NCBI RefSeq assembly: GCF_900099815.1
Contig: NZ_FNCW01000003.1
Span: forward strand, 1 to 64,000
Length of the DNA: 64,000 nucleotides
Direction of reading: 5' to 3'
Source of the DNA: Psychroflexus sediminis
GTDB taxonomy: Bacteria; Bacteroidota; Bacteroidia; Flavobacteriales; Flavobacteriaceae
The position numbers were made by a program, and so were the translations under genes. Below, one piece after another: positions 60,221-64,000 of the stretch. How positions within the stretch are numbered: the first letter of the stretch is position 1; the number at the start of each line of letters is the position of its first letter. Under the pieces are notes generated by a model. It searched no databases and had not been told where the DNA came from. It saw only the letters and a program-made list of their open reading frames with translations.

Positions 60221-61747
60221 ATGAAAAAGTTAATTAATTTATTCGATTTTAGACAGAAAGTAGATTACAAGATTGAGGTCATGTCTGGCCTCACAGTCGC
60301 ACTAGCCCTTATTCCTGAAGCTGTGGCTTTTGCGCTTATCGCAGGTTTATCTCCGCTCACTGGATTATATGCTGCATTTGTTGTCGGACTTGTTACCTCT
60401 ATATTTGGTGGTCGCCCAGGTATGATTTCTGGTTCTACAGGAGCTATAGCTGTTGTAATAATTGCATTAGCTGTAAGTCATGGAGCTGAGTATGTTTTTG
60501 CAACCGTTGTTTTAGCTGGAATTATTCAGTTTTTGGCTGGTGTTTTGAAACTTGGTAAACTCATGCGACTGGTTCCACACCCCGTAATTTTTGGATTTGT
60601 GAATGGTTTGGCCATTATTATTTTTATGTCTCAACTCAATCAGTTTAAAGACAGTGATGGGAATTGGTTAACTGGAGATTCTCTTTACATTATTTTAGGT
60701 TTGGTTCTTCTAACCATGCTTATCATTTGGGGTTTACCCAAATTGACCAAAGTTATTCCTGCATCTTTAGTCGCCATTCTTGTGGTGTTTGGTGTGGTTA
60801 TAGGTTTTGGTATCGACACTAAAACCGTTGGAGATATAGCTTCTATAAAAGGAGGTTTCCCACCATTTAATATTCCTGATATTGCTTACACCTGGGAAAC
60901 TTTTATGTTGATTTTACCTTATGCAGCTATTGTTGCTGGTGTTGGTCTTATTGAAAGCTTATTGACCTTAAATATCGTGGATGAAATCACAGAAACACGT
61001 GGAAAAAGTAACAAAGAAGCTGTTGCTCAAGGTGCTGCAAATATCTTTTCTGGTTTCTTTTCTGGAATGGGTGGTTGTGCAATGTTAGGTCAGAGTTTGA
61101 TCAACGTTTCAAATGGAGCCAGAGCAAGATTATCTGGTATTGTGGCTGCTGTTTCGCTTTTGGCCTTTGTGTTATTTGGTTCAGGTATAATAGAGCTTCT
61201 CCCGATGGCTGCTTTAACAGGACTTATGATTATGGTTGCAGTTGGAACCTTTGAATGGGCAAGTTTGAGAACATTCAATAAATTTCCAAAAGCTGATATT
61301 TTAGTCATGGTTTTGGTTGCACTTGTTACTGTGTTTTTACATAATTTGGCACTTGCTGTTTTAGTTGGAGTAATTATTTCTGCTTTAGTATTTGCATGGG
61401 AAAATTCTAAACGAATTAGAGCCAGAAAATACGTCGATGATAAAGGTATCAAACACTATGAAATCTTTGGCCCTTTATTTTTTGGTTCAACTGAAGTATT
61501 TGATTCAAAATTTGATGTGGCAAATGATCCTGATGAAGTCATGATAGATTTTACTGAAAGTCGAGTTACTGATATGTCGGCAATAGAAGCTCTAAACAAA
61601 CTGACCGAACGCTATCATAAGTATGGCAAAAAGGTCTACATCAGAAATTTGTCCAGTAGTAGCCATAAAAAACTCATCAAAGCTGATAAAGTGATTAATG
61701 TCAATATTGTTGGAGAACCTAGAAAACCTAAGGTTGTTGAAAGTTAG
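60221..61747 (+). CDS. SulP family anion transporter with STAS domain
   Basis: 508 residues. Membrane domain (about 20-395) with the SulP signature: ALALIPEAVAFALIAGLSPLTGLYAAF in pieces, GRPGMISGSTGAIAVV, the PHPVIFGFVNGLAI loop and SGFFSGMGGCAMLGQSLINVSNGARARLSGI in parts. The C-terminal STAS domain (about 410-505) has EIFGPLFFGSTEVFD and VMIDFTESRVTDMSAIEAL. SulP proteins transport sulfate, bicarbonate or other anions with Na+ or H+. The substrate cannot be read from the sequence. The region downstream holds an unusual repeat. Confidence 0.92.
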   Translation: MKKLINLFDFRQKVDYKIEVMSGLTVALALIPEAVAFALIAGLSPLTGLYAAFVVGLVTSIFGGRPGMISGSTGAIAVVIIALAVSHGAEYVFATVVLAGIIQFLAGVLKLGKLMRLVPHPVIFGFVNGLAIIIFMSQLNQFKDSDGNWLTGDSLYIILGLVLLTMLIIWGLPKLTKVIPASLVAILVVFGVVIGFGIDTKTVGDIASIKGGFPPFNIPDIAYTWETFMLILPYAAIVAGVGLIESLLTLNIVDEITETRGKSNKEAVAQGAANIFSGFFSGMGGCAMLGQSLINVSNGARARLSGIVAAVSLLAFVLFGSGIIELLPMAALTGLMIMVAVGTFEWASLRTFNKFPKADILVMVLVALVTVFLHNLALAVLVGVIISALVFAWENSKRIRARKYVDDKGIKHYEIFGPLFFGSTEVFDSKFDVANDPDEVMIDFTESRVTDMSAIEALNKLTERYHKYGKKVYIRNLSSSSHKKLIKADKVINVNIVGEPRKPKVVES

Positions 61748-62082
61748 ATTTATCTAATCTTGCGAATTAAAAATATTTTTCAATAAATTTGTGGTTATTC
61801 AATCTTGATCACTACGAATTTTGGCTTCTTCTTAGGCTATATTGTGAATATATCCTTTAGAAGCTTGTTGAATAACATATTCTGAAAGATTGGATTTTAA
61901 CCTCTTTCCACCTAGCGCTGGCCTGCCTTTGTCGGCAGACAGGCGTCACGCTCCTGCTTTGTGGCTATAAAGAATATATTCAGAAACAGAGAGCTTTAAA
62001 TAAAATAAGATTAAGCCGAATATTTAAATATCATAATTCAAACTAAGTTAAATAGAAGGGAATTTACAGAGTTTTAAACATT
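61748..62082. other. intergenic region with nested inverted repeats
   Basis: 335 nt between sulP and the terminator shared with rho, with no coding frame of interest. It contains the inverted repeat at 61845-61982, a second 9-bp pair GTTATTCAA (61795-61803) with TTGAATAAC (61867-61875), and a GC-rich palindromic core at 61921-61944. The rest is AT-rich and featureless. Confidence 0.6.
61845..61982. repeat. 138-bp element with 15-bp inverted ends and a GC-rich core
   Basis: TGAATATATCCTTTA (61845-61859) is matched, with one mismatch, by the reverse complement of 61968-61982. Between them, 61921-61944 is a GC-rich palindrome in which GCCTG pairs with CAGGC and CTGCC with GGCAG. The size and arrangement resemble a small MITE-like or REP-like unit; copy number elsewhere is unknown. 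Confidence 0.5.
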
Positions 62083-62121
62083 AAAAATCCCCATTAGAAA
62101 AATTCTAATGGGGATTTTTTT
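62083..62121. terminator. bidirectional intrinsic terminator between sulP and rho
   Basis: A perfect 17-bp stem (62083-62099 with 62103-62119, core AATCCCCATTAGAA) and a 3-nt loop. A-rich on the left and T-rich on the right, it can terminate both strands. Confidence 0.93.
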
Positions 62122-62136
62122 GTTGAAGAAAAAATC

Positions 62137-63963
<1,827 letters not shown>

Positions 63964-64000
63964 TGATATTTTTTGAAATTAAATGGTTTCGAGGGAGATT

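Overview
The window is AT-rich bacterial chromosome from a member of the Bacteroidota, almost certainly the family Flavobacteriaceae; no genus can be named from the sequence alone. The evidence is the gene set (GldA-type gliding ABC ATPase, fused ResB-CcsA cytochrome c assembly protein, Rho with a long disordered insert, DUF5522, DUF4136, DUF2911, tandem DUF368, KDO synthesis). Promoters carry the Bacteroidota -7 box TAnnTTTG in place of a TATAAT box, and Shine-Dalgarno sequences are nearly absent. Coding density is high and most of the window is ordinary core genome.

Layout. 1-492: the 5' end of an IS110-family transposase on the minus strand and, upstream of it, a nested palindromic region that is a good candidate for an IS110 bridge RNA. 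493-1975: acyl carrier protein, phosphopantetheinyl transferase and a secreted protein. 1976-6463: recQ, then a cysteine-containing Rrf2 regulator and an SLC13-type anion permease with a possible operator. 6460-10690 (minus): DoxX-like, DUF2752 and CD225 small membrane proteins, then hemL, a glucosaminidase lipoprotein and an ACC-deaminase-like PLP enzyme. 10762-13942: DUF5522 and DUF4136 proteins, a GreA/B-like factor, an esterase and a GH113-like glycosidase. 13943-14429 is an odd non-coding block with protein-like remnants. 14430-17758: hotdog thioesterase, menF and menD (menaquinone). 17811-27667: cvfB, a tryptophan-dioxygenase-like protein, trxB, aroB, proline dehydrogenase, DinB, xseAB, kdsA and a DUF2911 protein. 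27680-31994 (minus): PIG-L deacetylase, a 37-residue membrane protein and a sodium symporter. 32057-36232 (minus): a tight six-gene operon (DUF2520, kdsC, UbiA-type, maf, lipoprotein, mscS). 36510-39728: ccsBA. 39952-43570 (minus): gldA, two DUF368 genes and aroE. 43717-51978: DAHP synthase-chorismate mutase, rsgA, dtd, two DUF3857 proteins, MazG-like, a small membrane protein and aroA. 52082-58984: queA, rlmH, nadC, YihY, CHASE-unrelated chalcone-isomerase-like and DUF2147 proteins, priA. 59069-63963: oxyR, sulP and rho.

How the genes fit together. The shikimate pathway is spread over four places (DAHP synthase-chorismate mutase, aroB, aroE, aroA) and supplies chorismate to menF and menD. 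kdsA and kdsC belong to KDO synthesis for lipopolysaccharide, and the DUF368 pair probably serves undecaprenyl-phosphate recycling for the envelope. ccsBA matures c-type cytochromes that would draw electrons from menaquinone. oxyR and trxB are redox-defence functions, and two separate anion permeases (SLC13 type beside Rrf2, SulP type beside oxyR) flank the core.

The points most worth a second look are the IS110 non-coding RNA, a class of promoters placed exactly 4-5 nt before the start codon (predicted leaderless mRNAs), the 37-residue protein between the PIG-L and symporter genes, the DUF3857 pair in which one copy has Ser where the catalytic Cys is expected, and the two unusual intergenic blocks at 13943-14429 and 61748-62082. 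No tRNA, rRNA or CRISPR array was found.
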